A DNA stretch of 40,576 nt from Myxococcaceae bacterium (GCA_004297725.1 SCUS01000110.1:1-40576), one strand, 5' to 3'. Shown: positions 7,116-17,195, numbered from the stretch's first letter. Numbers and translations: made by a program. The notes: a model not told the origin generated them from the letters alone.

Positions 7116-10100
7116 CTACGAAGATCTACGGACACCTGATTCCAGCAGCTCGCGTAACGTCTCGGCGCCCACCGCCTCGTCGACCACAACGTCGGCCTGC
7201 GCCGCCGGGAAGAGCGCGCTGCCCGGTGACCACAGTTCGACGCTCTCGGGGTTCTGCTCGAAGTACACGGGGTCTGTCGTCACTCGAAGCTCCTCGGCCA
7301 TCCCCGGCGCCTGCCACGCGTACTCGCGGGGGTGCAGCGTGCGCACCCGCGTGCCCGCCGGCAGCAGCTCCGGGCGCCCGATCAGCGCGTCGAGGTCCTC
7401 CATCGTGTAGGCCGCCGGTGCGCGGGGCCCTTCCGGGATGTCCGGCGCGGTGACCGCGTCGAGGTCGAAGCCGGGTTGTTGCTGTGCCTCCGCCACCTCG
7501 GACTCCAACCGCGCGACGAGCGACTCGTGAGCGCCCGTCCGCGCGGCCGACGTGCTCAGCGCAACCTCCGCCAGCGAGCGCGGGAGACGCGCGAGGATCG
7601 GCTGGAGGCGTCCGACGACGCTCTCGAAGAGCGAGATGCGCCGACGGAGGGCGAGGTAGACGTCGGTTTCGACGGTGTCGGCGTAGTGCAGGTTGACCAC
7701 GCGCACGGTGTCGAAGCGCTGCCCGAGGCGGTCGATGCGGCCGATGCGCTGCTCGACGCGCATGGGGTTCCACGGCATGTCGTAGTTCACCAACGCGCCG
7801 CAGAACTGGAAGTTGAGGCCTTCGGCGGCGGCGTCGGTGCAGAGCAGCAGGTCGGCCTCACCTTGGCGGAAGCTCCGCTTGGTCGCCTCGCGGCTCACGG
7901 GCGACCATCGACCGTCGGCTGACTGTCGCTCGCCACCGCGTCCGGAGAAGCAGAGAATCCGCTGGCCATCGCGGGTGAGCCGGTCGCGCAGGTAGTCCAT
8001 CGTGTCGGTGTACTGCGTGAACACGATCGCCTGCGGGTAACCGTCGGCGACGAGCCTGCTCAGCACCGCGCGCAGCTCGCGGAGCTTCGAGTCGTCTGGC
8101 AGGCGTCGCACCGCGTCCAAGAGGATGTCGATCTGTGTGCGCTCCTCCGCGACCAGCGCGCGCCGCCCGAGCGCGGTTGCCTCCTCGGCGTCCATGGCCT
8201 CGTCGTCTGCCTCATCGTCCGACGCGTCCTCGTCGGTGAGCGTCAGCGCATCGCCGCGCCCGAGCGCCCGACGGCGCTGCTCTAGGGTCTGCCGCAGCGC
8301 GTGGAAGCTGCTGGCCAGACGGCGGCGGTAGATCGTCATCACGAACCCCACTGCGCTCCGCTGGTCGACCGACGCGTTGTTGAAGGTCGAGGAGATGTAG
8401 TCCTCGACGGCCTTGTAGACCCGGCGCTCGGCGTCGGAGAGCGTCACCGCGAGGTCCTCCACCCGCCGGTCAGCGATGCGGACGTTGAGCTTCCCGTCGC
8501 TTTGGTACTGCCGGAGCGTCTGGCGGGTGTGCCGCGACACGAGCCGCGACACTGGCGTGTGAGCACGCAGGATGCGCAGGGCCTCTTCGCGCTCGCGCAG
8601 CTCGCGGCGTGGGAGCGAGGCGCGATCGCGCAGCGCACGCAGGATCTTCCTGGCCGCGAACGCACCGCCCGCCAGGCGTGTCGCGTCGGCGTCGGGCATC
8701 GCCCCGAAGAACTTCTCCGTTGCGCGGAAGAGCTCGGCCAGGCGCTCGAAGGTATCGTGCGAGGGCGACGTCTCGGAGGCCCCCGCGAAGTAGCCGGCGA
8801 ACAAGTCGTCCGACCACTCCGGAGGCATCCCAAGCAGGCTCAGGAGGTCCCAGACCTCCACCGGGTCGATCTGCATCGGCGTCGCGGTGAGCAGCACCAG
8901 CCCCTGGGTACGCTCGCGCAACCCACGCATCAGGCGCAGGAGATGGTTGGGCCCACCTTCGCTCCGGCCGCCCGCAGAACGGCGCCGCGCGTGGTGGGCC
9001 TCGTCGAGCACAATCAGGTCCCATGGGTCGCTCGCTTCGAGCAGCTCGCGGGCCCGGTCCTGGCGGCGCATCAACTGGCTCGACACCAGCACTGCCGGCT
9101 CCTGATGCCACGCGTCACGTCCAACATTTCGCCCCGGCTTCTCCCGGCGCGACGGACCCTCGTACCAAGTGAGGCGCGCGCCGTCGTAGACCGGCCAGTT
9201 GAGGTTGAACTTCTCGCAGAGCTCGATCTGCCACTGCCGCAGCACCGCGCGCGGCGCCATCACCAGCACCCGCCGCGCCCGACCCGCGAGCCACATCTGC
9301 CGGACCAGCATCCCCGCCTGGATGGTCTTGCCGAGGCCGACCTCGTCGGCGATGAGCAGGCGCGGAGCGTCGGCGCGGTACATCCGCTCGAACGCCTTCA
9401 CCTGATGCGGCCACGGCACGACTGCCGCCGTGGCCTCCCCCACCCGCTCGCCGCCCTCCAGCAGTGTCGGCGCCCGCCGGATGGCTTCCCATACCAGCCG
9501 GCGCAGCTCGTCGTCCGAGCGCCCCAACGGCTTTGCCGCCGCAGGTGCCTCGGGCGCCGGCAAAGTAACGCCCTGCAGCCGCTTGGGGGTGTCCTCGGGC
9601 AGGAACCGAAGGAGGTCGAGGCGCGCGGCCGTGGGTACGTCAACCACGAGCACGCGCGTGGCCTTGTCGGCCCACAGCGCCGCGAAGGATTGCTCCTCCT
9701 CGCCAACGTGCGCGCTGCCGCCGTTCCAGTCGGTGAAGACGTGGAAGCTCTCCCAGTTGTGCAGCCATCCACCGGCGCTCTCGTTCACGCTGCCGCTGAA
9801 CGCCAGGCGGTGGCCGACTGAGTCTTCGAGCACGCCGGCCTTCTCGTGGAAGATCGCGTCGCCCGCGACGGGCCGGCGCTCCCGGTCGCAACGGATGGCC
9901 ACCTTCACGTCGAGCACGCGGTGCTCCACCATCCACGCGAGGAGTTCGAGGGCGTCGTGCGCAACCTCGTCGGGCGGCATGAGGGGGCGGGCCGCGAGAT
10001 GGCCAGCGATCACCTCGCGCAAGGCCGTTCCGCGTTCGATGGCCTCGACCTCGGGGGGGTCGAGCGTCAAGCCCACGATGAGCCGCATTTGCCCACCGTT

Positions 10101-10271
10101 GCGCACGAGACCCTCGACGCCACGGGCCACCAACGCCAGCGCCGAGGCGCGGAAGTAGCCCGTTGTGCGGTCGTAGCGCACCGAGCGTTCGAGGACCGGC
10201 ACGTAGAACTCCCGTACCAGGTCGTGATCCGACGTGTACTTCGTCCGCCATGCCCGGTCGTCGAGGCGCAT
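7116..10271 (-). CDS. PLD-nuclease/SNF2-helicase fusion, 1051 aa
   Basis: Numbering counts the alternative TTG start at 10274 as residue 1; from the ATG at 10271 subtract one. Residues 1-180 are a phospholipase D-type nuclease domain with HxK (H143, K145) and GSVN (161-164). A SNF2-type superfamily 2 helicase follows: Walker A GLGKT 313-317, DEAH 424-427, TATP 463-466, motif V TDAAAEGLN 813-821 and motif VI QRIGRIDR 842-849. One PLD motif implies dimerisation for cleavage. The ATG overlaps the methylase TGA as TGATG. In helicase-methylase-ATPase systems this subunit would translocate on and cut foreign DNA. A 30-residue acidic loop near 680-700 is notable. Confidence 0.9.
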   Translation of the reverse strand: MRLDDRAWRTKYTSDHDLVREFYVPVLERSVRYDRTTGYFRASALALVARGVEGLVRNGGQMRLIVGLTLDPPEVEAIERGTALREVIAGHLAARPLMPPDEVAHDALELLAWMVEHRVLDVKVAIRCDRERRPVAGDAIFHEKAGVLEDSVGHRLAFSGSVNESAGGWLHNWESFHVFTDWNGGSAHVGEEEQSFAALWADKATRVLVVDVPTAARLDLLRFLPEDTPKRLQGVTLPAPEAPAAAKPLGRSDDELRRLVWEAIRRAPTLLEGGERVGEATAAVVPWPHQVKAFERMYRADAPRLLIADEVGLGKTIQAGMLVRQMWLAGRARRVLVMAPRAVLRQWQIELCEKFNLNWPVYDGARLTWYEGPSRREKPGRNVGRDAWHQEPAVLVSSQLMRRQDRARELLEASDPWDLIVLDEAHHARRRSAGGRSEGGPNHLLRLMRGLRERTQGLVLLTATPMQIDPVEVWDLLSLLGMPPEWSDDLFAGYFAGASETSPSHDTFERLAELFRATEKFFGAMPDADATRLAGGAFAARKILRALRDRASLPRRELREREEALRILRAHTPVSRLVSRHTRQTLRQYQSDGKLNVRIADRRVEDLAVTLSDAERRVYKAVEDYISSTFNNASVDQRSAVGFVMTIYRRRLASSFHALRQTLEQRRRALGRGDALTLTDEDASDDEADDEAMDAEEATALGRRALVAEERTQIDILLDAVRRLPDDSKLRELRAVLSRLVADGYPQAIVFTQYTDTMDYLRDRLTRDGQRILCFSGRGGERQSADGRWSPVSREATKRSFRQGEADLLLCTDAAAEGLNFQFCGALVNYDMPWNPMRVEQRIGRIDRLGQRFDTVRVVNLHYADTVETDVYLALRRRISLFESVVGRLQPILARLPRSLAEVALSTSAARTGAHESLVARLESEVAEAQQQPGFDLDAVTAPDIPEGPRAPAAYTMEDLDALIGRPELLPAGTRVRTLHPREYAWQAPGMAEELRVTTDPVYFEQNPESVELWSPGSALFPAAQADVVVDEAVGAETLRELLESGVRRSS

Positions 10272-13198
10272 CAAACTGATTCCCAGAGCTTCAACTGCTC
10301 GGGCTTCCGGACCTCATTGGCGAAAGCAAGGCGGCGAAGCTGCTCCAAGGTGTCGAAGTCAGCAGCCGCATCTGCAACCGGACTCTTCGCTTCCTCGACC
10401 CTAGTGAACGTGCTGCCAACGGGAAGAACGGCCAGTACGGCCTCCATCGCGAGCAGGAATGCAGGGTTCTTGTCGACGCCTGACTTGGCCAATAGCTCTC
10501 TTGCTGCGTCGAGATTGCGGGTACGCCCAAGGTAGGCAGCATGGTGGAGTGCGTCGATCATCGTTCGACTACCGTCGACAGGGCCGAGTGTCCCTTTTGC
10601 CGTTCGAAGCTCGCTGTCCCACAAAAGCATGTCGCTCGAACTCTTCTTCCTCTCGGCCAATCGACCGATGATGTCGCGGTCCAAGTCCACGCCTACGACA
10701 CGAGCTAGGCGAAGCGCTTCGTCGTAAGGGAACGCCGGTGCCTCAAACGCATCCCACGCCAGAACGAACCACTCTGTCACTGGATCGAGTTCGACCTGCC
10801 TCTTGCGGGCGAGTTTGTCGAGCCGCCAGCGCTTCACTTCCCGTCGTGCAGCGTCGAGCGCATCCTCGGCAGTCACCGCATATTGGTCCACCGGTGCGCT
10901 TGGCTTCCCTCGGGCGCGGCCCTTCGCCGGAGCGACGCCAGGACGAGGCCGACCACGCTTGAGCGGCCAGTGGGTCGAAAACTCCTCAAGCGCGGGGCCA
11001 AAGCACGAGAGATACAGGTCAACGCCTCGAATGCCTGCAAGGTAGAATTCCTCGATTCGCCGTCGCACTGCACTGGCGACGAGCGGTTCGACGTCTTCCC
11101 AGTAAGCCATGTCTCCCACCCGCGACGGGCGCGGTCGGCACGCGAGGAAGATTGTGCTATTTGCCGCCGCTCTCTCCTTGATGTGCATACTGCTTTCGGC
11201 CTCAGTGTTGATTGGCCATGAAGCGGTAATCACAAACCCAGCTTCCAAAAGTCCGCTGGCCAGGGCGTCCCATGCCCCGACTGCTTTGTGCGTAAACATC
11301 AGCGTCAGGATGCCATCGGTCTTGAGCACCCGGCGGCACTCTGTAAATATGCTGGCCATGCGATCTCGATAGTCTGCATCCGCGAGTTCAGCGGCCCCTG
11401 GGTGGCCGTGAAATTTTGCAGGAGCGGCGACGGCCTCGTTCTCCTTATCAGTAAGTTGTCGCCGGAAGAACTCTGGGAGCATCAACCCCGAGGAACGCTT
11501 TAGCCAAACGTAAAAGAAATCCGAAAGCTCAGCGTACATGACATTATCGTAGTAGGGGGGATCCATCACGATTGCATCGACGCTTTGATCCGCAATGTGA
11601 TCAAGGCTATCTGCCGATTTACACGTGACAGTGACCACCGGCATCGGCCCGGAAGATCGGCTGAAATCAAGGGCTGCCTGGTTGGCTGACGCCTTCTTTG
11701 GAGCCGACACATCTCTGCCAAGAAGGTCCAATAGCTCCCGGATACACTTGCGGGTTTGGCCAATAGCCCATGCGCACCCAAGGCCAGTAATTGCAGGGGC
11801 CATTTCAGCGTAGGACCACTTGAAGACGAATGCGTGTTCGCGGAACGTGTGCTCCATGACCTCACGCCCGCTATACCAAGCAGACATCCTTGAATTGTAA
11901 TCTCGATACTTATCAAGCGAGAATGCGAGGTAATGAAAGGCAGACTGCTTGACATCGGTCAGACTCTGCTTCGAGCGCTCCTCCTCCAGAAGCTCGACGA
12001 ACACTTCCGCTGCCGCACAGTGAACAAATAGCTGCCTGGGAGAGAAGACCTGCGTCCATCGCAGAATACCCCATCGACGAAGTGTCCACTTGGGATGCTG
12101 ATGGGGCACCTCCTCGTTCGGTAGAATGTTTTGGAAAGTCCATTCCGACTCTCTGTCTTGAAACCGTTTGGCGACCACTGCACCGACTTCGTCGGTCGAC
12201 GTGGCAGAGCGATAATGGCGGGTCCACTTTTCTTGCACCTTCCCGGCCTTTGTCACCGTGATGCTGCGAGTCTTGTAGACAACAGCGAAGAGTCGATCTC
12301 CCATCGTTCCCTGTCGCGCGCTCTCTCTGACAGTATCTGCGTCGACAATTCTTCCACAGCCAGGATACGGGCACTGCGCATCACCGTTGCTGACTGTTCC
12401 GGGACTTTGCTGGCTAGCGGTGCTGACGATATCGAACGAGCACGTGCGACTCTTCAAGTCGGGAACAACCCGTACTCCCATCCCCTTGGCGGAGAGTCGC
12501 CAGTTGGGTGAAAGCGGAATCTCGCCCTCGCAGTGAGGGCATTGAATGGTGCGAGCCCATAGATAACTTTCGACGCGTGTCCCCTCGGGCTCCGGAGGAA
12601 AGATGTCCTGAATCTTGGGCACAAGGCGCAGCAAAAATTCTTCGCTGATTCGATTGAACTCGGCAAGCAACGAGCTGCCGAAGGTCAATGGGGCTGAAGT
12701 GGTCTGGAGCTCAATGAGCGCTGCGACGGGATTGAGGTCGTTGCTGAGCGTCTTCAATCCGAGGCGGACAGACTCGAATGGGATGCTGCCCCCGCCGGCT
12801 GTGGGATCTAGAACTACCGCATCGCGAATGCCGATGCTGTTCATGGAAACACGAAGCCACTCCAGTTCGTCCTTCGTGGGAATGTGTGTGAAAGCGCGTC
12901 GATAGCCATACACGTCTTCGCCAAGATCCTCCCCAGTGCGCTTCGCTGCGTCAATGCGTCGTCTGGTCGCAGCCGGATCGCCGTGAATGCCGACCATCCG
13001 AAGGAACTTGCCGTGGTCAGCTTCTGCGGGGAGCAATGAAGCAAGGATCGCAGCCCGTGAAGCAACGAGGGGTCTCCTAGCCCACCAAACATGAAGGTAG
13101 TAAGTTGGAGGCAGAGCCGTCATCGATTTTCTTTCGCGAACGCTCTCCTCCCCGAGTGCAGCGATTGGCATCCAAGTCTCGATCAGACGTCGCGTCAC
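10271..13198 (-). CDS. DUF1156-type DNA methyltransferase, 975 aa
   Basis: An N6-adenine/N4-cytosine-type methylase. Motif I is DPTAGGGSIPFE (131-142) followed by NDLNP (153-157); catalytic motif IV is DPPYYDN (546-552). The 400 residues between them carry CPHC (220-223) and CPYPGC (276-281), which look like a zinc-binding insert. The N-terminal YYLHVWWARRPL signature is typical of DUF1156 methylases. It starts with GTG inside a GTGA overlap with the small upstream gene and ends in TGATG with the helicase. The gene is clearly less GC-rich than both neighbours, above all at 11100-12700. It would mark host DNA for self-recognition. Confidence 0.9.
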   Translation of the reverse strand: MTRRLIETWMPIAALGEESVRERKSMTALPPTYYLHVWWARRPLVASRAAILASLLPAEADHGKFLRMVGIHGDPAATRRRIDAAKRTGEDLGEDVYGYRRAFTHIPTKDELEWLRVSMNSIGIRDAVVLDPTAGGGSIPFESVRLGLKTLSNDLNPVAALIELQTTSAPLTFGSSLLAEFNRISEEFLLRLVPKIQDIFPPEPEGTRVESYLWARTIQCPHCEGEIPLSPNWRLSAKGMGVRVVPDLKSRTCSFDIVSTASQQSPGTVSNGDAQCPYPGCGRIVDADTVRESARQGTMGDRLFAVVYKTRSITVTKAGKVQEKWTRHYRSATSTDEVGAVVAKRFQDRESEWTFQNILPNEEVPHQHPKWTLRRWGILRWTQVFSPRQLFVHCAAAEVFVELLEEERSKQSLTDVKQSAFHYLAFSLDKYRDYNSRMSAWYSGREVMEHTFREHAFVFKWSYAEMAPAITGLGCAWAIGQTRKCIRELLDLLGRDVSAPKKASANQAALDFSRSSGPMPVVTVTCKSADSLDHIADQSVDAIVMDPPYYDNVMYAELSDFFYVWLKRSSGLMLPEFFRRQLTDKENEAVAAPAKFHGHPGAAELADADYRDRMASIFTECRRVLKTDGILTLMFTHKAVGAWDALASGLLEAGFVITASWPINTEAESSMHIKERAAANSTIFLACRPRPSRVGDMAYWEDVEPLVASAVRRRIEEFYLAGIRGVDLYLSCFGPALEEFSTHWPLKRGRPRPGVAPAKGRARGKPSAPVDQYAVTAEDALDAARREVKRWRLDKLARKRQVELDPVTEWFVLAWDAFEAPAFPYDEALRLARVVGVDLDRDIIGRLAERKKSSSDMLLWDSELRTAKGTLGPVDGSRTMIDALHHAAYLGRTRNLDAARELLAKSGVDKNPAFLLAMEAVLAVLPVGSTFTRVEEAKSPVADAAADFDTLEQLRRLAFANEVRKPEQLKLWESV

Positions 13199-13689
13199 GC
13201 GGCCCTCTGGTGCTTCACGGCCTTGGGCTCAGTCAGCAGATAACGCAGCGCCGTGAGTACACGCCGGGGGTTCTTGCGGTGCATCGCCATACCCAGCCAG
13301 TAAGCCGCTTCTTCTCGGCTCATCGCCTCGATGCCCTCGGCACACGCGGCCATGTTGCTGCGGTCGCGCATCGGCGCGAGTACGCGGAAGAGCAGCCCGA
13401 CGTTCAGGGCGAGATCTTCGTCGATGGCGCGCGATCGACTGCCACCCCGCGCGATGCCGGCCACCTCGACGCCGGCGCGCTTGAGCCGCCGCAGCAGTCG
13501 CGTCTCGATGAGGGCGAGGTTGCGCCCCCGGAGTCCCGCGACCCGCTGCGGGTGCTTCAGTTCGGGGGTGGCGCTCGACGGAATCTGCCAGACCTCCAAC
13601 TCCAGGTCACCGATGCCGTGTGCCTGGATGCGCAGCTCGTAGCGGGGGGTGCGGCTCGCCGGAACGGACAGAGTGTCGGCGCGCCTCAC
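13195..13689 (-). CDS. Small conserved protein between ATPase and methylase, 164 aa
   Basis: No catalytic motif is visible. The first 60 residues look like beta strands (RYELRIQAHG, LELEVWQI). The remainder is helical, with many Arg and a final segment AAYWLGMAMHRKNPRRVL. It is coupled on both sides by GTGA overlaps: its GTG start overlaps the ATPase stop and its TGA overlaps the methylase GTG. Small uncharacterised proteins are commonly found at this place in DUF499/DUF1156 loci; I cannot name the Pfam family with certainty. It may bridge the ATPase and the methylase. Confidence 0.8.
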   Translation of the reverse strand: MRRADTLSVPASRTPRYELRIQAHGIGDLELEVWQIPSSATPELKHPQRVAGLRGRNLALIETRLLRRLKRAGVEVAGIARGGSRSRAIDEDLALNVGLLFRVLAPMRDRSNMAACAEGIEAMSREEAAYWLGMAMHRKNPRRVLTALRYLLTEPKAVKHQRAA

Positions 13690-16600
13690 CGGGGCACCTC
13701 GGCGTGCGCCTCGACATAGGCCGCGCCAGTGGCGAAGCGCGTGAGTTTCTCTGCGAGCTTCTCGGGCGCATCGCCATCAAGCACCAGGCCACCCTTGAAG
13801 GTCAGCGTGAACGTGAGCGAGAAGTCCCGGTCTTTGGCCGCGCGAAGCTGTGGGTCCAGGAAATCCTTCACTGGGAGAGCCTCCGCGAGGCTTCCCGTGA
13901 ACGTGAGCTGGGTTTCACTCTGGTCAGCGGTCTGGTAGCCGACGGTCGCCTCGACGAGCTTCTCGGCGTCGGCGACGGTGTTGATGACGCCCATGAGCTT
14001 GAACGCATCCCCGGCGTCCGTGAGCTTGAGCGAGAGCCGCGCGAGCGTCTTGTGCTTCTTCCCGCGCGCCTGCTCCCAGATGCGCGTGAGCGCCTCGCGC
14101 AGGGGCCCCTCCGCTCGGAGGGTATCTGGCTCCGGCCTGGGCGGCCGGGCCCCTGCCACCGCCTTCTGGGTCCCAGAAGGGGTCCTGTACGTCACGGGCT
14201 GCCCGCTCGTGAGCGGTGGCTCCGCAGGGGCGGTGGTCGGGGGCTTCGGAGCAGGGCGGGGCCAGACACCCTTCTCGCCGGCCTGTTCGGCCGTGTAGAT
14301 CTGCCCCGCCTCGTCGATGAGCACCTGGGCGAAGGGGTCACCCTTGCCGCAGACCAGGTCGCCGCGCTGGTAAACATACTCGCCCGCCTCCACGGCCTGC
14401 CGGATGCCCCGAAGGAAGACCTCGTCGCCGACCAGGATGGGCAGCACTGGGTTGCAGCGGAACTCATGGCGCAGCGCGAAGGTGCTCACCGGCGCCTTGC
14501 GGAGCAGCGTGCGGTCACGCACGAAGGACGGCGAGTCAGGCGCGTCCTCGGCGAGTCGGAGCTTGTTCTGCTCGCGGAGCTTGCGGACCACCTGAGCCTG
14601 ACCGTCGCCGGGTTTCGCGGCGGCCGACGGGGCGTCGATGGCGGTGTGGGCGAGGTCGACGTCGGCGCCGTCGAGGCGCGTCTTGGACGGGTAGAACACG
14701 TGGCGGTAGCACTGTTGGATCGCGATCGCGACGGCGGACTCCGCGCGCTTCTCGCGTTCGCGCACCTCGGCGCGCTGGTGCTCCGCGAGTTGTGAGAGCT
14801 TCAGTTTGACGATCTCCCGGAGGGCGAGCCGGGTGGACATCCGGTCCTTCATCTCCTCGCGCCACGAGTCGTCGGCCACCACGAACACCAGGTTGTTGCT
14901 CAGCTTACGGTAGCTCGTGCCCGCCGCGCCGTGGTAGCGGTAGATCTTCTCGACGAGCGAGGGCACTGCGACCGTGTTCCCATGCACCGCGTCGGCGTCG
15001 TAGCCGATCAGCACCAGGAACGGCTTGTTGTCGCCAATCTCGTCGGGCACGTCGCCCGGCGACGCGGCGAACGGGACGAGGGCGAACGCGGCGCCCTTGA
15101 AGATCTCCCGGATGCGGTCGTTTAGGTCGTCCCGGCGGACGCCCTCGTCGACGTTCTTCTCCTCGCGCTTGATGATCTGCGTGAGGTTGGCCTCGGCGAG
15201 GAAGCGCATCGGCGCGCCGGGGCGGTCGTCGCGGTACGACGACTCGGCCAGGAAGCGGGTCCGAGCGTCCTCGACGTAGCTGACGTTGAGCCCCGGCGAC
15301 AGCATCGAATACCTCAGCTCGGGCGGCGTGAGGCCCTGGAGGGCCTCGTTGAAGGCCAGGGTGTTGAGGAGGATCGTGCGCGCGACGTACGCCGCGTAGG
15401 GCGGCAGTCCGACGTAATGCTCGGCGTCGATGTTCTGCGCGGTGGAGACGCCGCCCTCGGCGCCCGAGGCGACGTCGTACTGAAGCGCCGGCTTGAGGGC
15501 GCCCATCTGCAACCGCGTGACGAGCTCCCCGTGGATGGACTCGTCACCGGGGTCGACGTGGTGCGTGTGCAGGGCGTGAGCGTCTGCCGGGCGTCGCGCC
15601 CAGGTGCAGGCGACCGTGCGGGCCAGCAGGCGCAGCATCCCGCGCACCCGCTGGAAGTTGCCGAGCGTCGAGAGCTTGGCCGTCAGCACGTCCATGAGTG
15701 CCGGGTGCAGGGGGTAGCCGCGCCGGAGGTCCTCGGCACGGTCCTCGTGGACCCGTTGCGCCGGGAGGCTCTCGCGCTCATGGGTCCAGAGGGCCGTGTA
15801 CGCCTCGACAACGTCGGGCACGCGGGTGTCATCGATGCGGTCGAACAGCCGCCGGCGGAGCACCTGCGCGGTCTCGTCCTCGGAGGTCGGGTCGAGCACC
15901 GTGGCCTTGCGGGCGGCGACGCTTTCCGCCTCGATGAACCAGCCCGCGATCTGCTGGTTCTCCTCGGAGTAGGCGTCGGTGGCCTTGCCCGCCTTGCCGA
16001 TCGCCAGCGTGAAGACGAGCGCCGCGTTCGGGGTGCCCTCCACGGCCTTGAACAGCCCCGTGAGGAACGCCGTGAGCTGGTCGGCGGCCTGGCTGCCCCG
16101 GCGGACCTTGCGGAGGTACACCGAGAGCTCGTCGAGCAGCACCAGGGTCGGGGACGCGCCGAAGAGCTCGCGCAGGGTATCGGCGCCGGGCGCCACGCCC
16201 TCCTCGTCACTGCGGCGCACCTTCTCGAAGCCATCGCGCTGGCCAAGCTGGAAGGCCAGCTCTCCCCACGGCGTGCGCGCACGGACGCCGTCGCCGAGCA
16301 GGCGCCCGTTCGAGGGGTCCGCGTTCTCACCGTCAAACATCGCGATGCGGACGGGCGTCCGGGGCACCAGCTCGGGGTCGACGAACTCCGCGACGTTGCC
16401 GACGCCCTCCATCCCGCGCGCGGCGTGGGCGAGCGCGATGAGCGCGTGGGTCTTGCCGCCGCCGTACTGGGTGTCCAGGCGAAAGATCGGGGCCACCTCA
16501 CCGCCCCGTCCGCCGAGGCGCAGGAGGACGTTGCGCAGCAGGTTCTTGAGGCCGCGCGTGGGGTGGGTGTTCGCGAAGAAGCGCGCCGGGATGCGGTACT

Positions 16601-16721
16601 CGTCGGGCGCGTCGCCGCGCAGCACCTGAGCGAGGTCCGCCGCGAAGTCGGACTCGCGGATGTTGCCCGCGAGCACGTCCGCGCGCGGGGTGCAGAGGTC
16701 GAAGATCGTCGGCACGGACAT
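13686..16721 (-). CDS. DUF499-type AAA-like ATPase, 1011 aa
   Basis: From the start at 16721 (MSVPTIFDL) the Walker A is GGGKTH (about 87-92), preceded by DTQY, and Walker B is LLDE (about 195-198). The YGGGKTHAL signature and length of about 1000 residues match DUF499 ATPases that accompany DUF1156 methylases. The C-terminal 150 residues, after a Pro-rich linker near 830-860, form an extra beta-rich domain. ATG 16721 is preferred over an upstream GTG because the family begins MSVPTIF-like and GGAGA precedes it. It probably powers assembly or target sensing of the defence complex. It is the first core gene after the nuclease pair. Confidence 0.88.
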   Translation of the reverse strand: MSVPTIFDLCTPRADVLAGNIRESDFAADLAQVLRGDAPDEYRIPARFFANTHPTRGLKNLLRNVLLRLGGRGGEVAPIFRLDTQYGGGKTHALIALAHAARGMEGVGNVAEFVDPELVPRTPVRIAMFDGENADPSNGRLLGDGVRARTPWGELAFQLGQRDGFEKVRRSDEEGVAPGADTLRELFGASPTLVLLDELSVYLRKVRRGSQAADQLTAFLTGLFKAVEGTPNAALVFTLAIGKAGKATDAYSEENQQIAGWFIEAESVAARKATVLDPTSEDETAQVLRRRLFDRIDDTRVPDVVEAYTALWTHERESLPAQRVHEDRAEDLRRGYPLHPALMDVLTAKLSTLGNFQRVRGMLRLLARTVACTWARRPADAHALHTHHVDPGDESIHGELVTRLQMGALKPALQYDVASGAEGGVSTAQNIDAEHYVGLPPYAAYVARTILLNTLAFNEALQGLTPPELRYSMLSPGLNVSYVEDARTRFLAESSYRDDRPGAPMRFLAEANLTQIIKREEKNVDEGVRRDDLNDRIREIFKGAAFALVPFAASPGDVPDEIGDNKPFLVLIGYDADAVHGNTVAVPSLVEKIYRYHGAAGTSYRKLSNNLVFVVADDSWREEMKDRMSTRLALREIVKLKLSQLAEHQRAEVREREKRAESAVAIAIQQCYRHVFYPSKTRLDGADVDLAHTAIDAPSAAAKPGDGQAQVVRKLREQNKLRLAEDAPDSPSFVRDRTLLRKAPVSTFALRHEFRCNPVLPILVGDEVFLRGIRQAVEAGEYVYQRGDLVCGKGDPFAQVLIDEAGQIYTAEQAGEKGVWPRPAPKPPTTAPAEPPLTSGQPVTYRTPSGTQKAVAGARPPRPEPDTLRAEGPLREALTRIWEQARGKKHKTLARLSLKLTDAGDAFKLMGVINTVADAEKLVEATVGYQTADQSETQLTFTGSLAEALPVKDFLDPQLRAAKDRDFSLTFTLTFKGGLVLDGDAPEKLAEKLTRFATGAAYVEAHAEVPR

Positions 16722-16836
16722 GCGGTGGGTTCTCCAGGTCGGCGACGCAGCGTCGCGGCGCGGCATCCTACCGAACGCGTCGCCGTGGCGGGGAGCGCCA
16801 TTTGGGGCGACGCGCCGATCACGCCCCCGCCCGCGA

Positions 16837-17031
16837 TCAGCGCCGGGCGGTCCGCCGACGAGCCGTCGTCAGGAGTCGCCGACGGATTCGGTGCGCCGCC
16901 AGAGCGCCCGCGAACCGTGCCGAACGCGGGCCGAGGTCGTTGTGGGGCCCGGTGGGTGACGCGCCGGCCAGGCGGCGCTGTTCAGGCCGCGCTCGGGGAA
17001 TACGGCGTACAGCCCCCCGCGCCTCCGCCAT
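16837..17031 (-). CDS. Possible short ORF, 64 aa
   Basis: The ATG (17031-17029) overlaps the TGA of the ORF at 17031-17195 as TGATG and sits behind AAAGGAGGAG, one of the strongest ribosome binding sites here. The predicted product is very Arg-rich and looks like the shadow of a GC-rich spacer. Either a real small basic protein or a translation entry point without a product; low confidence. Confidence 0.25.
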   Translation of the reverse strand: MAEARGAVRRIPRARPEQRRLAGASPTGPHNDLGPRSARFAGALAAHRIRRRLLTTARRRTARR

Positions 17032-17195
17032 CACTCCTCCTTTCTCTCGGGCGCACGTCGACATGCATCCAGGATTCGCCGCGCTTCCGGGTCTCGGTAC
17101 AGCACCACGCCCTCTGCAAGAAGCCCCGCGACGCCGCCGTGCTCGGCCCCGGCCTCCTCGTGCGCGATGATCGCGGCGGTCGACGACCCGTCCAC
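17031..17195 (-). CDS. Possible short ORF, 54 aa
   Basis: Starts with GTG at 17195, 45 bases after the stop of the 166-aa gene and on the same strand. The product has balanced, protein-like composition with two predicted helices (STAAIIAHEEAGAEH and DPEARRILDACRR). No clear Shine-Dalgarno precedes the GTG, and the frame is open further upstream. It lies in the 518-base spacer (16722-17239) between the nuclease pair and the DUF499 gene, where nothing else is evident. It could be a small regulator or anti-toxin-like protein of the operon. Confidence 0.35.
   Translation of the reverse strand: MDGSSTAAIIAHEEAGAEHGGVAGLLAEGVVLYRDPEARRILDACRRAPERKEE

Noticed and set aside
8301..9821. 506-codon plus-strand frame opposite the helicase
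   Set aside because: The helicase motifs on the minus strand are complete; the plus frame has no recognisable domain.
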